Of a stretch of DNA of 64,000 nucleotides, positions 49,615-57,334 are shown in pieces. The translations under genes were made by a program, and so were the position numbers. The stretch's first letter is position 1; each line of letters begins with the position of its first letter. The DNA is from Prado023 sp963700475 (GTDB taxonomy: Bacteria; Actinomycetota; Actinomycetes; S36-B12; CAIYMF01), in assembly GCA_963700475.1 (NCBI GenBank), contig CAVOXR010000007.1, positions 124,001 through 188,000 of the forward strand, given 5' to 3'. The notes under the pieces are model-generated. The model was not told the origin of the DNA. It worked only from the letters and a program-made list of their open reading frames with translations, and searched no databases.

Positions 49615-51869
49615 CTACCCCTGACCCTTCAACTGCTCATCGGTCATACCCCGCACATCGAGCTGTTGGGAACCCGAGAGCTGGAGCATGTAGGTCTGGG
49701 CCGACTTCTTCTTCGTCTTCTTGGCGCTGTTGCGGGTCACGACCTTCTTCAGGTACTCCCCGTTCGCCTTGTACTGGTCGTACAGAGCTCCCGCGTTCTG
49801 GATCTCGGTGATGACCTCATCAGAGGCGCGCAATCCGGGTGAGGACCAGTTCGACGATCCCGTCATCACGTACTTCTGCACGGCACCCCGGATGAAGCCG
49901 TTGACCAGCAGTGTCTTCTGGTGGGTGAAGATGTCGTTGCGGATGCACAGGACCGCCCAGGTCTTCTTGACCGTGTCGTACTTCGGCTGGACGGGGCACG
50001 CCATGCGCACCGTCAACCGGCCGCCGCCGTAGGGGCTCTTGCGGTTCAGCCATACGCCGGTGGACGTCACCGGGACCGAGCCGCGCAGGGAGCCGCCGCT
50101 GCAGTCACCCACGGAGTTCTTCACGACCTTGCGCTTGGCGGGCTTGCCCTTGCTCGCCTTCGTGACGATGACCTTGCTGGGCGGGGTCGACAAGCAGTCG
50201 GCGGAGCCGTAGCCCATCTCCTCGCCGTCCTCGTTCTCCAGCCACTGACCGTTGGGGCCCTTGATGCGCTGGCTCATCTGCGTGTACACGATCTCCACGT
50301 TGCAGCCCCGCTGCATGGCCAGGCGCCAGAGGTCGGAGGCCACGCCGCGCCGAGTGAGGACGAACATCGAGACGCGCACGTCTGTTCGCTTCAGGACTTC
50401 TTGCCCACCTTGTACCTGCACTGGATGGACTTCAGGATCTCCCGGTTGATGTCCCCGGATGTCTGCGGTCCCAGGTGGACGGTCGTGGGCCGCGCGCCGG
50501 TGGCGGGGTTCCCCGGCGTCGCGAAGGTCCGGAAGTAGTTGGGCGTCATCAGCTCACCCCGAGAGCCCTTGACCAGGTCCGCGAAGTAGGTGGTGAAGAT
50601 GTCGTGCAGCGGCTTGTCGCCGACCGCGATGTTGAGGTTGTTGAACCCCTTGCGTGACTGCTGATAGGTCGGGTTGCCCGAGCTGTAGGCGCTCACCCAC
50701 TGCCGGGTGTTGGCTCCCTGGCCCACGGTGGAGAACAGGTAGATCTTGGAGTGCAACGACGGGTACATCGGCTCCAAGTTGTCCGGGAGCGTCTTCTCAC
50801 CCGTGGTGGTGTGCGTGAGCCCGGCGGCGTCGGTCACGGTCAGCGACGTCTTGTAGGTGCCCGGGACTGAGTAGGTCTTCGTGTGCGGACCGGGACCGTC
50901 GGCGAAGGTGCCGTCGCCGAAGTCGTAGCGCCATGCCACGATCGGCTGGAGGCCCGGGCGGGACCTGTCGCTGTAGATGACTGTGTTGGAGGTCAGGGTC
51001 GTCGCATCGGCGCCGTACCAGGACGTGGGACCACCAGGGATGGCGGGGTTGCGCGGGGTCAGGCACCCCTGCCAGCACGTCGTGGCGAAGTTGATCGCGT
51101 TCGTGTCTGCGCCGAGCGTCCGGCTGAGCTCGCGCCACGACGAGTACTTGTCCGAGTGGCTGTTGGTCAGGGCCTGGACCGACACGCCGCGCTGAGCGGC
51201 CGCGGTCAGGGCTGCCTGGACCGGCGCGTACGTCAGGGAGTAGAAGCTGAACTTGATGGAGGCCTGGGTTCCGTCCGGGTTCAACGGCGGCGTGCAGTCG
51301 ATCAGCTCGATCAGGTGGCGCAGCATCTGGTACTGCTTGGTCTCCGACCCGGAGGGGTCGTTGAACATCGTGCGGGTCTCGGGAACGAAGGCTGGGTTGC
51401 AGGACCGCGGCAACCCCTGGATCTGGATCGGGACGTCGAAATACGCCTCGGCGCCGTCGGTCGCGCGGGCGATCACGGTGAAGGAGTCAGGGCCGGAGAA
51501 CTCGGGGAGCTTGTCCTGGGCTCCGCCGCGTGTGGGGTCGGGCGGGTAGAAGCCCGGGGTGTACAGGAAGTTGCCCGTCGCGGTGTCGAAGGCGAGCTTG
51601 CCGTTGAACGGCCCGGTGGCGTCGACGACGAACGGGGCCAGGGAGTACGTGACGGGTGTTCCCGCGACGCTGTGGGTGCAGGTGACGTTTCCCCCGACGG
51701 GAGTGTCCATCAGAGTCACCACCGGATTACCGGGGGCCGTGACCGCGCAGGTGATCGTCCCCGTCGCGCCGGCCGTGTCGGCTGACGCGGGGGCCACGGA
51801 ACCAAGCGTGGATGCCAGCAGTGCGACACCCGTCATCCCCACGGCTGCGAGCCGAGCCCGAAACCCCAT
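49615..51869 (-). pseudogene. Secreted phospholipase-D-like protein with a PKD domain, interrupted by a frameshift
   Basis: Two abutting frames form one protein. The upstream frame (51869 to about 50391) has a signal peptide (MTGVALLASTLGSVAPASA), a repeat-like N-domain, a PLD half-site LHSKIYLFSTVG and a PKD domain (YDFGDGTFADGPGPHTKTYSV). It runs into TGA after YKVGKKS. The downstream frame (to 49615) resumes with VLKRTDVRVSMFVL and carries the second half-site THQKTLLVNGF with GSSNW. PLD enzymes need both HKD halves in one chain. Adding one G in AAGAAGTCC (giving AAGAAGGTCC) near 50397 would restore the frame. Start ATG 51869 has GGGAGGAG upstream. It could be a sequencing error, a real lesion or recoding. 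Confidence 0.75.
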
Positions 51870-51962
51870 CAACGAACTCCTCCCCACGCGTGAGCCAAAT
51901 GTACGGCATCGGCCCGACACGGATCAGTGGTCCGGCCTTATCGCGGTGCTAACCCCGCACCA

Positions 51963-52094
51963 TCATCGGGTGCCGTCGCGCACTCCGGTGAACTCCGCGT
52001 ACTTGCGTGGGCGCAGCAGCGAGACCGCGAAACCGGCGGTGGCGCCGACCGCCAGGGCGGCCGCGCCGAGCAGGACCCACCGCACCGTTTTCAT
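51963..52094 (-). CDS. Small single-helix membrane protein
   Basis: 43 residues: KTVRWVLLGAAALAVGATAG is followed by FAVSLLRPRKYAEFTGVRDGTR. One helix and a basic cytosolic-side end. GGAGGTGGG precedes the ATG at 52094 at the ideal spacing, which is the main reason for calling it real. It is divergent from the aminotransferase with 31 bp between the start codons. Function unknown. Confidence 0.55.
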   Translation of the reverse strand: MKTVRWVLLGAAALAVGATAGFAVSLLRPRKYAEFTGVRDGTR

Positions 52095-52113
52095 GAGCCC
52101 ACCTCCCATCGGG

Positions 52114-52119
52114 CATCCT
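52114..52119 (+). promoter_or_regulatory. Leaderless -10 element for the aminotransferase
   Basis: CATCCT followed by 6 nt and the ATG at 52126. It lies inside the 31-bp divergent gap with the small membrane protein. Confidence 0.4.
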
Positions 52120-52125
52120 AGGCAC

Positions 52126-53448
52126 ATGAGCCCTGGAACGCGCCTCGACCCGTGGTTCACCAGCTATGCCCAACGGGCCCATGGCCTGGCGGCCTCGGAG
52201 ATCCGCGCGCTCTTCGCAGTCGCCAGTCGGCCGGAGGTGGTGTCGCTGGCCGGCGGCATGCCTTTCGTCTCGGCCCTGGACCTCGATGCGATGAGCGAGA
52301 CCGTGGGCCGGCTCATCCGCGAGCGGGGTGCCACCGCGCTCCAGTATGGATCCGGCCAGGGCGACGAGAGGCTGCGTGAGCAGATCCTGGACGTGATGGC
52401 GCCCGTGGGGATCCAGGCACATCCCGACGACATCGTGGTCACAACGGGGTCCCAGATGGCACTCGACCTGGTCGTGCGCACGTTCTGCGACCCGGGGGAC
52501 GTCGTCCTCGTTGAGTCGCCGTCCTATGTCGGGGCGTTGGGAGTGTTCCGCTCCTACGAGTGCCGCGTGGTCCACGTGGCCATGGACGACCAGGGACTGT
52601 CCCCGGTGGCCCTGACCGAGGCCATTGCCCAGGTCCGGGCAGATGGCGGTCGGATCAAGATGATCTACACGATCCCCTCGTACCACAACCCTGCCGGCTT
52701 GACCCAGGGACAGCAGCGGCGTCACGAGGTGCTCGAGGTGGCGCGGTCCCACGGGATCCTGCTGCTGGAGGACGACCCCTACGGGTTGCTGGGCTTCGAC
52801 GGCGTGGTCCCCCGCGCCATCCGCGCCGACGAGGCCGAGGGTGTGGTGTACCTGGGATCGTTCTCCAAGACCATCGCCTCGGGCCTGCGGGTCGGATGGG
52901 CTGTCGCCCCGCACGGCGTACGCGAGAAGCTGGTGCTGGCCGCCGAGGCCGCCGTGCTGTGTCCCTCGAACTACGCCCAGCTGACGGTCTCGGAGTACCT
53001 GGCCACCAACCCGTGGATGGACCAGATCGCGACCTTCCGGGAGCTCTACCGCGAGCGACGTGACGCGCTCCTGGGCGCGCTGGGTGACCACATGCCCCCC
53101 GGCACCACCTGGACCGAGCCCACCGGAGGGTTCTACTCGTGGGTGACCCTGCCTGAGGGGCTGGACGCCCGCGCGATGCTGCCCCGGGCCGTAGCCGCTC
53201 TCGTGGCCTACGTGCCCGGCACCGGGTTCTTCATCGGCGACGCCGAGCAGGAGGCCAACCGCCGGTCGTTGCGGCTGAGCTACTGCTATCCGACTCCGGA
53301 GCGCATCGAGGAGGGCGTGCGTCGGCTGGGAAACGTCATCGACGACGAGCTCGGGCTCGTGGCCACCTTCGGTCACGCCACTCCCGGGGTGGTCAGAGCG
53401 CACAACGACGAGGCCCTCATGACCACACCCGCACCCGATTTGGCCTAG
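52126..53448 (+). CDS. PLP-dependent class I/II aminotransferase (2-aminoadipate/MocR-type catalytic domain)
   Basis: 440 residues, fold type I. VSLAGGMPFVSALDLD at the N-terminus, the PLP-phosphate loop TTGSQMALDLVVRTF, ESPSYVGAL, IYTIPSYHNPAGLT, EDDPYGLLGFDG, and the cofactor lysine in YLGSFSKTIASGLRVGW. There is no N-terminal HTH, so it is an enzyme, not a MocR regulator. The amino-acid substrate is unknown. It is 16 bp upstream of the Ddl-like gene, so both may act in one pathway (supplying an amino acid for ligation). Confidence 0.88.
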   Translation: MSPGTRLDPWFTSYAQRAHGLAASEIRALFAVASRPEVVSLAGGMPFVSALDLDAMSETVGRLIRERGATALQYGSGQGDERLREQILDVMAPVGIQAHPDDIVVTTGSQMALDLVVRTFCDPGDVVLVESPSYVGALGVFRSYECRVVHVAMDDQGLSPVALTEAIAQVRADGGRIKMIYTIPSYHNPAGLTQGQQRRHEVLEVARSHGILLLEDDPYGLLGFDGVVPRAIRADEAEGVVYLGSFSKTIASGLRVGWAVAPHGVREKLVLAAEAAVLCPSNYAQLTVSEYLATNPWMDQIATFRELYRERRDALLGALGDHMPPGTTWTEPTGGFYSWVTLPEGLDARAMLPRAVAALVAYVPGTGFFIGDAEQEANRRSLRLSYCYPTPERIEEGVRRLGNVIDDELGLVATFGHATPGVVRAHNDEALMTTPAPDLA

Positions 53449-53464
53449 GACAAGGGGTAGGACA

Positions 53465-54424
53465 GTGTCCCGATCGATCGTCATCCTGGCAGGCGGGCTC
53501 TCGCATGAGCGCGACGTCTCCATCCGCTCCGGTCGGCGTGTGGCCGAGGCGCTGCGAACCGTGGGTGAGAGCGTGACCGTCCACGACCTCGACGCCTCGC
53601 TTCTCGGGGACCTCGCGACCTCCCCCCCGGACTGCGTGATCCCCCTGCTGCACGGGGCCAGCGGTGAGGACGGCTCGCTGCGTGACGTGTTGGAGAGCCT
53701 GGGCATCCCGTACGTGGGGTCCCGGCCGGATGCCTGCCGACTGGCCTTCGACAAGATGGTCGCCAAGGCGCACGTCGCCGGCGAGGACGTGCACACCGCC
53801 CCCGCCGTCGCCCTTCCCCACGCGACCTTCCGCGACCTCGGCGCCGGTGCGGTGCTCGACTCCCTGGTCACCCGGATCGGCCTGCCGTTGGTGGTCAAAC
53901 CCACGCGGGGCGGCTCGGCACTCGGTGTCGCCATCGTTCGGTCGAACGCCGATCTGGCCGGGGCGATGGTCGGATGCTTCGCCTATGCGGACACTGCGAT
54001 GCTCGAGACCTATGTCACAGGGACAGAGGTGGCCGTGACGGTGATCGAGGATGCCGACGGCAGCATTCGTGCCCTTCCCGCGGTGGAGATCGTTCCGGAC
54101 TCGGGGGTGTACGACTACGCCTCGCGGTACACGGCCGGGACGACCGAGTTCTTCGCCCCTGCCCGTCTCAGTGACGACGCCGCGCACCTCTGTGCCCGCA
54201 CCGCAGTGGCCGCGCACGAGCGCCTCGGGCTGCGCCACCTGTCGCGAGCCGATCTGATCGTCGGTCCGGACGGTCAGGTGACCTTCCTCGAGGTCAACGT
54301 CGCGCCGGGATGCACCGAGACGTCACTGCTCCCGCAGGCGGTGGAGGCTGCGGGCCTTGACCTCGGCCACGTGTTCCAGGTGCTCGTGGAGCGAGCGATC
54401 GCCGACGGGCCCCACCCCGCGTGA
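53465..54424 (+). CDS. D-alanine--D-alanine ligase-like ATP-grasp enzyme
   Basis: 319 residues. N-domain VILAGGLSHERDVSIRSGRRVAEAL, LHGASGEDGSLRDVLESLGIPYVGS, lysine loop LPLVVKPTRGGSALGV, and metal-binding FLEVNVAPGCTETSLLPQA. All Ddl landmarks are present, but FLEVNVAPGCTETSL differs from the common EINTLPGMT, so the product may be another D-dipeptide or depsipeptide. GTG start 53465, with GGGGTAGG just before. It follows an aminotransferase, ends at a hairpin, and faces the HTH gene. Whether it is the housekeeping Ddl cannot be told from this window. Confidence 0.85.
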   Translation: MSRSIVILAGGLSHERDVSIRSGRRVAEALRTVGESVTVHDLDASLLGDLATSPPDCVIPLLHGASGEDGSLRDVLESLGIPYVGSRPDACRLAFDKMVAKAHVAGEDVHTAPAVALPHATFRDLGAGAVLDSLVTRIGLPLVVKPTRGGSALGVAIVRSNADLAGAMVGCFAYADTAMLETYVTGTEVAVTVIEDADGSIRALPAVEIVPDSGVYDYASRYTAGTTEFFAPARLSDDAAHLCARTAVAAHERLGLRHLSRADLIVGPDGQVTFLEVNVAPGCTETSLLPQAVEAAGLDLGHVFQVLVERAIADGPHPA

Positions 54425-54443
54425 CCTGTGCGATTGCCGCATC

Positions 54444-54480
54444 CCGGTGATCCGGCCCAGAGACGATCTCGGGTCACCGG
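54444..54480. terminator. Terminator hairpin after the Ddl-like gene
   Basis: CCGGTGA (54444-54450) pairs with TCACCGG (54474-54480); inside, CCC-A-GAGA pairs with TCTC-GGG. It lies 19 bp after the stop, in the 154-bp convergent gap before the HTH gene. The rest of the gap holds a TGGGACAAGTCCCA dyad (54504-54517) and a GACCTAGG site. Confidence 0.7.
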
Positions 54481-54546
54481 CGACTCCCATGACCCGACGC
54501 CAGTGGGACAAGTCCCAGGTACATCCCGCCAGTGTCCCAATGACGT

Positions 54547-54554
54547 GACCTAGG
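54547..54554. repeat. GACCTAGG site 1 (between ddl-like and HTH genes)
   Basis: GTGACCTAGGCCAG; the 8-mer GACCTAGG at 54547-54554, 24 bp beyond the HTH-gene stop codon. One of four in the 54.5-56.6 kb interval. Confidence 0.6.
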
Positions 54555-54578
54555 CCAGTTCTCGCGGCCCAGTCGTGC

Positions 54579-55445
54579 TCAGCTGCGCGACTGCCACCAA
54601 CGACGCTTCTTGACCGGCATGGACCCAGCTGGGACGTACCCCCCGGTCCGTGCCGCGAGATTCCGGGCGGCGACGACATCGGCCGGAAGGGCGTTCGGAG
54701 CACCCCCGGGGTCAGGCTGGCCCGATTCGGGCACCATCACGTCCGTCGAGGTTGTGGTCGGGGAGGGCAACGACCCGGTGCCAGGGCCGGCCGCGGCCAC
54801 GTCGGTGCCAGTGGCGGGGGCATCAACCCCGTAGCCGGTCGCGCCGCTCACTGCCTGTGCGGGGGTGGCGGCGCGAGGGACCACCGGTGCCGCGTGGCCG
54901 GGGTCGGTCACCAGGTCTGCTGCGCGGCCTCGCGCCGGTCCGGCCGTCAGCGCGCGAAGGGCAAGTCGGGCATCGGCGAGGGCGAGCCCACGCTCGGCCG
55001 CCTCCGCCTCGGCGCGAGCCAGCCGGATCCGCACGTCATCCCAACGATCCCGCGGGATCGTGATGGTGTCCTGGTCGACAGGACGGGCCGGGACGGGCGC
55101 AGGAGCCACGGGCCGGACGGTGACGTGCCCCGCCTCCGGAAGCGAGCGCCCCGGGTGCAGGCCGACCGCGAGCAGGGCCTCCACGGGGATCCGCCAGACG
55201 CCATCGTCGTCCTTGGCGGCACCATGGATCGCGAGCTCCGCGAGCTTGCGGGTGATCGTCTTGCGGCTCACCGAGCAGGCGGTCGCTGCGTCGGTGATCG
55301 TGAACGTGGGACGGCTCGATGCCTGGACCTCGGGCACGCTCGGGGACTCGGCCCGCTCTGTCGTGACGTCGATGGAGTCCGGGCCGTCGCCCTCTTCGCG
55401 GTCGTGGATGACTTCAAGGCGGTCGCTGGTGGTGGTGATGCTCAT
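54579..55445 (-). CDS. Uncharacterised HTH/coiled-coil protein next to parB
   Basis: 288 residues, no membrane segment. An acidic disordered start (1-45), a helix-turn-helix (about 48-95: FTITDAATACSVSRKTITRKL and VWRIPVEALLAVGL), a helical coiled-coil segment (about 132-166), a long Ala/Pro/Gly-rich region and a basic aromatic end KKRRWWQSRS. Similar HTH-coil-RWW layouts occur on actinobacterial plasmids, as I recall, but I cannot name a family. It lies 95 bp downstream of parB on the same strand, in the canonical origin region, with TAGGAT 6 nt before its ATG. A role in segregation or origin binding is inference from position. Confidence 0.7.
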   Translation of the reverse strand: MSITTTSDRLEVIHDREEGDGPDSIDVTTERAESPSVPEVQASSRPTFTITDAATACSVSRKTITRKLAELAIHGAAKDDDGVWRIPVEALLAVGLHPGRSLPEAGHVTVRPVAPAPVPARPVDQDTITIPRDRWDDVRIRLARAEAEAAERGLALADARLALRALTAGPARGRAADLVTDPGHAAPVVPRAATPAQAVSGATGYGVDAPATGTDVAAAGPGTGSLPSPTTTSTDVMVPESGQPDPGGAPNALPADVVAARNLAARTGGYVPAGSMPVKKRRWWQSRS

Positions 55446-55461
55446 GGCCAGATCCTAGGTC
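55446..55461 (-). promoter_or_regulatory. HTH-gene promoter element and GACCTAGG site 2
   Basis: Minus-strand GACCTAGGATCTGGCC directly before the ATG, containing the leaderless -10 box TAGGAT (55452-55457). It is 15/16 identical to the element at the parB promoter (56519-56534). Confidence 0.6.
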
Positions 55462-55485
55462 GGGACCACGTGTTCTCCGGGAAGG

Positions 55486-55494
55486 TTGTCCACA
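55486..55494. promoter_or_regulatory. Consensus DnaA box between HTH gene and parB
   Basis: TTGTCCACA, exact. It lies between GACCTAGG sites 2 and 3 in the 95-bp gap. Confidence 0.55.
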
Positions 55495-55537
55495 GCAGGC
55501 TCGGCGTGTCCTACTAGGGACGCGCCATGGGCGACTT

Positions 55538-55547
55538 GACCTAGGTC
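55538..55547. repeat. GACCTAGGTC site 3 (palindromic, over the parB stop)
   Basis: TTGACCTAGGTCGG: the 10-bp palindrome GACCTAGGTC covers the TAG stop codon of parB (55541-55543). It reads as the 8-mer on both strands. Confidence 0.55.
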
Positions 55548-56500
55548 GGTGTCCCTGACTTGCCGAGCACGTCGAGGATCCTCTCGAGGTCATCCCGGCC
55601 GGCGAACTCGATCGTGACCTTGCCCTTGACCTTGCCCATGGTCAGCTGGACCCGGGTGTCCAGACGATCGGCCAGGCTGTCGGCCAGCTCCTGCAGGTCG
55701 TCGTCCGAGGAGGTCCGACGCGGGCGTCGGGGACGCACGCGCGTCGGACCATCGCCAACTGCCACGATCTCCTCGACCGAGCGCACCGACAGCCCCTCGG
55801 CCACGATCCGGGTCGCCAGCGCCTCCATGCTCGCGTCATTCGGCAGGGACAACAGTGCTCGCGCGTGTCCTTGGGACAGCACCCCGGCCGCGACTCGTCG
55901 CTGCACACCGGGAGGGAGGCGCAGCAGACGAATGGTGTTGGCGATCTGCGGACGGGAGCGTCCCACCCGGGTCGCCAGCTCGTCCTGGGTGCACCCGAAG
56001 TCCGTCAGCAGCTGCTGGTAGGCGGCTGCCTCCTCGAGGGGGTTGAGCGCGGCGCGGTGGATGTTCTCCAGGAGCGCGTCACGCAGCAGGTCGGCGTCGT
56101 CCGTGGGACGCACCATCGCGGGGATCGTGTCCCAGCCCAGACGTTGGGCACAGCGGAATCGTCGCTCTCCGGCCACCAACTCGTACTGGGCGACATCCTC
56201 AGCGGTCTCCGGGCTGTCCACAGGGACATGACCCAGGGGACGCACCACGATTGGCTGGAGCAGCCCGATCTCGGTCAGTGATGCGGCGAGCTCGTCCAGG
56301 GCGTCCTCGTCGAACACGGTTCGTGGTTGCCGTGGGTTCGGCCGGATCGACGTGAGGGGCAGCTCGGCGTAGTGGATCGGCGGTGCAGTCGTGCTTCCCG
56401 ACGGGTCACCGGCAGACACCTCTGACCCACCGACCACGACCTCACGCAACCCGTCGGCCCATGTCCCCCGAGCGTGATCCTCGAATGTGACGTGACTCAC
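55541..56500 (-). CDS. parB: Chromosome-partitioning protein ParB
   Basis: 319 residues. N-terminal CTPase/ParB domain with IRPNPRQPRTVFDEDALDELAASL, LQPIVVRPL, ELVAGERRFRCAQRLGWDTIPAMV and LLENIHRAALNPLEEAAAYQQLL. The HTH follows (TQDELATRVGRSRPQIANTIRLLRLPPGVQ), then SQGHARALLSLP. A basic linker and a C-terminal dimerisation domain (VTIEFAGRDDLERILDVLG) close it. It spreads from parS (one is at 57312). GTG start with AGGAGG 4 nt upstream. No parA lies upstream, which is where it is expected. Confidence 0.96.
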   Translation of the reverse strand: MSHVTFEDHARGTWADGLREVVVGGSEVSAGDPSGSTTAPPIHYAELPLTSIRPNPRQPRTVFDEDALDELAASLTEIGLLQPIVVRPLGHVPVDSPETAEDVAQYELVAGERRFRCAQRLGWDTIPAMVRPTDDADLLRDALLENIHRAALNPLEEAAAYQQLLTDFGCTQDELATRVGRSRPQIANTIRLLRLPPGVQRRVAAGVLSQGHARALLSLPNDASMEALATRIVAEGLSVRSVEEIVAVGDGPTRVRPRRPRRTSSDDDLQELADSLADRLDTRVQLTMGKVKGKVTIEFAGRDDLERILDVLGKSGTPT

Positions 56501-56518
56501 ACTGCCTCCTGATGCTCG

Positions 56519-56534
56519 GGCCAGAGCCTAGGTC
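56519..56534 (-). promoter_or_regulatory. parB promoter element and GACCTAGG site 4
   Basis: Minus-strand GACCTAGGCTCTGGCC with the -10-like TAGGCT (56525-56530), about 25 bp before the GTG. It differs by one base from the HTH-gene promoter element. Confidence 0.6.
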
Positions 56535-56551
56535 ACGGCCGCCTCGACCCA

Positions 56552-56580
56552 CGTTATCCACAGAAACCTTGTGGATAACG
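56552..56580. promoter_or_regulatory. Inverted pair of consensus DnaA boxes upstream of parB
   Basis: CGTTATCCACA (56552-56562), 7-bp spacer, TGTGGATAACG (56570-56580): a perfect 11-bp dyad made of two exact TTATCCACA boxes in opposite orientation, in the 195-bp rsmG-parB gap where parA would otherwise be. Confidence 0.75.
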
Positions 56581-56695
56581 TGGGGATGATATGTCCGTTT
56601 AGCGCAGTTTGCCACGCTAGGTGGTTGAGTCGTCACTCAGCGCTCAAAGGGGAGTCGACGGTGACGATCGCCGGTGGCGTTTCCCACATATGTCC

Positions 56696-57334
56696 TCAGC
56701 GGGCCCGCGGGATGACAACCACCGTGGTGGCTGGCTCGATGGTCCCGCTGCCGTAGCGGCGGATCACGATCGGGCCTGCCCCCAGGGCCGCGCGTGTCGC
56801 CTCCGCCTCCTCCACCTCCTGGGCTGCACTGGACCCCTTGAGGGCCAGCACCACGCCGCCGACGCTCGCCAGCGGGAGCGTCCAGGTGAGCAGCTGGGGG
56901 AGCCTCGCCACCGCGCGCGCAGTGACGACGTCGAACCTGCGTGGCGTGACATCCTCCGCCCGGGCCCGAAGGACCTCCACACGGTCCTCCAGGGACAGCT
57001 CGACGACCGCTTCCGACAGGAAGGTCGCCCGGCGCAGCAGTGGCTCGATCAAGGTGATCGTCAGGTCCGGGCGGACCAGGGCCCACACGAGTCCGGGCAG
57101 GCCAGCGCCTGAACCGACGTCGGCGACTGTGCTGCCCTCTGGGATCACGTCCGTCGCCTCCTGCGCCACGACCGCGCAGTTGACCAGGTGGCGCGACCAC
57201 AGCCGGGGCACCTCCCGTGGCCCGATCAGTCCACGTTCGACGCCACTGGTCGCCAGGATGTCGGCGAACGCCTGCATGCCGGGCACCTGTGAATAGCGCG
57301 CGCTCAGTTCCGTTTCACGTGGAACATCGCTCAC
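56696..57334 (-). CDS. rsmG: 16S rRNA (guanine-N7) methyltransferase RsmG
   Basis: 212 residues. SAM-binding GSTVADVGSGAGLPGLVWALVRPD and family block LLRRATFLSEAVVEL, ARAVARLPQLLTWTLPL. It methylates G527 of 16S rRNA. The GTG start at 57334 overlaps the jag stop by 4 bp. The first codons, reading DVPRETEL, overlap a parS site. It is followed by parB rather than parA. Confidence 0.93.
   Translation of the reverse strand: MSDVPRETELSARYSQVPGMQAFADILATSGVERGLIGPREVPRLWSRHLVNCAVVAQEATDVIPEGSTVADVGSGAGLPGLVWALVRPDLTITLIEPLLRRATFLSEAVVELSLEDRVEVLRARAEDVTPRRFDVVTARAVARLPQLLTWTLPLASVGGVVLALKGSSAAQEVEEAEATRAALGAGPIVIRRYGSGTIEPATTVVVIPRAR
57312..57325. promoter_or_regulatory. parS site within the rsmG start
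   Basis: GTTTCACGTGGAAC, differing at one base in 14 from the actinobacterial parS core GTTTCACGTGAAAC. It is encoded in the rsmG N-terminus, the classic location. It is the only clear copy I found in the window. Confidence 0.8.
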
